Shown piece after piece: positions 37,381 to 38,329 of a DNA stretch of 38,329 nt. Origin of the DNA: a virus; IMG/VR virus record IMGVR_UViG_3300032296_001978, positions 1 through 38,329 of that record. One strand, given 5' to 3'. Made by a program: the position numbers and the translations under genes. The notes beneath the pieces were generated by a model that was not told where the DNA came from, searched no databases, and was given only the letters and a program-made list of their open reading frames with translations. Within the stretch, counting starts at the first letter, position 1, and each line of letters starts with the position of its first letter.

Positions 37381-37865
37381 TGCTGCTCCTTTGGTTTTCC
37401 AATCATCTTGTCCAGGTCGATGGTGGCGTACCCGGACCTAATGCGGGCTATGGTCAGTTGGATGGCCCGCTCGTACTCGGCGCGGCTGATGCTGGATCGC
37501 TGGAGGTCGTGCATCTCGATCAGCTCGCGCAGGTTCTTCAACCCTTCGCCGGTCAGACCCATGCGCCCGGTTCGCTGGAAACGGCCTGCGGCGTCGATCA
37601 GTGCAGCCTCTGCACGGTGGGCGACTTCCATCACCTCAGGGCCGACACCCTGCCCTGCAATGGTTTGGGCAAGGTTGTTGACGGCGGCTAGGTCTTGCCA
37701 GTGTTTTAGGGTGGCGCAGCCGCTGGTGAAGGCGTCCAGGCTGGAAAGCTCACGCATCAGAAGCTGGTCAAGGTCTTTTCGCGGGGCGATGGCAGCGCCA
37801 GAAATCGCGTGTTCGATAGGGTTGGTTTTGGCCCATACCTTGCGGATACAGCGTTTGCGGCTCAT
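37365..37865 (-). CDS. Hypothetical phage early protein, 166 aa
   Basis: A 166-residue protein with a basic first part (MSRKRCIRKVWAKTNPIEHAISGAAIAPRKDLDQLLMRELSSLDAF) and a wholly helical remainder. Proteins with this opening occur in early operons of beta- and gammaproteobacterial prophages. No catalytic motif is seen. The ATG overlaps the stop of the winged-helix gene as TGATG. Function unknown. Confidence 0.78.
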   Translation of the reverse strand: MSRKRCIRKVWAKTNPIEHAISGAAIAPRKDLDQLLMRELSSLDAFTSGCATLKHWQDLAAVNNLAQTIAGQGVGPEVMEVAHRAEAALIDAAGRFQRTGRMGLTGEGLKNLRELIEMHDLQRSSISRAEYERAIQLTIARIRSGYATIDLDKMIGKPKEQQCATA

Positions 37866-38329
37866 CAGAACCCCCTCGATTTGATGGCGTTGGTCTGATC
37901 GACACCTGGGCGGTATGGTGCGGTCCAGTAGTTCGCCATGACCAATGGTTCCTTGACTGTCCCGGCGCAGATGGGATTGCGCGATGTCTCTGGGGCGCGG
38001 TAACGCTCACGGGCGGCCCAGTAGGCGACAGGCTTGCCAGGTGCTGTGTTGGTGATGAAACCGTTTTGCTGAAGGTTGAGCAGGAAGTTCTGAACGCGCT
38101 GGCGGTCGATCTTCAGGCTGGTGGCGATCGTGCTGCTCGATGGCGGGCTGGCTTGGCGCTTGATGAAGTTGTAGACACGCTCACGGTCATCGCTGGCATT
38201 GCGGACCAGATTTCCACGGGGCAGACTGGTCTGAAGGCGGAAAACGCTGTCCTCACCCGGCTTGCCACGGGTTGCCTTGATGTCATATCCCTTCTCGCGC
38301 AGACGCTTGAGTGCGTTCTTGAACGAATG
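37865..38329 (-). CDS. Winged-helix protein, C-terminal part (gene crosses the contig ends)
   Basis: This is the continuation of the gene that starts at 234. The 38206-37865 part adds 113 residues: a second helix-turn-helix with wing (RVYNFIKRQASPPSSSTIATSLKIDRQRVQNFLLNLQQNGFITNT) and a tail with AYWAARERYRAPETSRNP. Bases 38207-38329 repeat positions 1-123. Two winged-helix domains in tandem suggest DNA binding, perhaps in early regulation. The family is not recognised. Confidence 0.8.
   Translation of the reverse strand, partial: HSFKNALKRLREKGYDIKATRGKPGEDSVFRLQTSLPRGNLVRNASDDRERVYNFIKRQASPPSSSTIATSLKIDRQRVQNFLLNLQQNGFITNTAPGKPVAYWAARERYRAPETSRNPICAGTVKEPLVMANYWTAPYRPGVDQTNAIKSRGF
38207..38329. 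repeat. Terminal direct repeat, right copy
   Basis: Exact copy of 1-123. It should be counted once in the 38,206-bp genome. Confidence 0.95.

Overview
The window is a complete, circularly closed genome of a temperate-type siphovirus, about 38.2 kb. Positions 1-123 repeat exactly at 38207-38329, and one reading frame runs unbroken across that junction, so the ends are an assembly overlap of a circular (or circularly permuted) molecule. GC-rich codon use, lambda-style control, NinB/NinG, RecT/YqaJ and the phage protein families present point to a host in Pseudomonadota. I lean to Betaproteobacteria, but this is inferred from family resemblance and is not proven.

Layout follows the lambda plan. 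The immunity switch lies at 4663-6619: a Cro/YdaS-type repressor on the minus strand, three 14-bp operators (4916-4978), and a CI-type HTH/S24 repressor on the plus strand followed by a translationally coupled gene of unknown function. The early rightward operon (minus strand, 4902 down through position 1 and on to 37198) carries O-like and P-like replication genes, a nin-like cluster (VSR/DUF559-type nuclease, NinB, NinG, small zinc proteins, winged-helix proteins) and ends in a zinc-motif protein placed like the late antiterminator Q (36608-37180). After it comes a non-coding segment with hairpins and a terminator, then the late operon (36267 down to 17736): terS, terL, portal, head morphogenesis, scaffold, capsid, connectors, tail tube, tail chaperones with a -1 frameshift signal, tape measure, a very short tail tip/fibre set, and lysis genes (holin candidates, GH108 muramidase, nested spanins). 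Several intrinsic terminators punctuate this late operon.

The early leftward operon (plus strand, 6735-17692) starts at a promoter overlapped by two more copies of the repressor operator. A small basic protein resembling an N-type antiterminator comes first, then a 0.6-kb non-coding stretch, then RecT, YqaJ exonuclease, a SNF2-type helicase, a DNA methyltransferase, and a long run of small accessory genes joined by recurring start-codon junctions.

The outstanding feature is in that non-coding stretch. Positions 7581-7894 read as a circularly permuted, two-piece tmRNA gene: the TPsiC arm, acceptor strand and CCA come first (to 7653), then a 4-nt spacer, then the 5' acceptor strand, D-like loop and a tag reading frame encoding ANDSSYLKVA, ending in an intrinsic terminator. 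The acceptor stem has the G3-U pair recognised by alanyl-tRNA synthetase. A perfect 21-bp inverted repeat sits just upstream. No integrase or partition gene was recognised, so the lysogenic lifestyle, if real, is unexplained.
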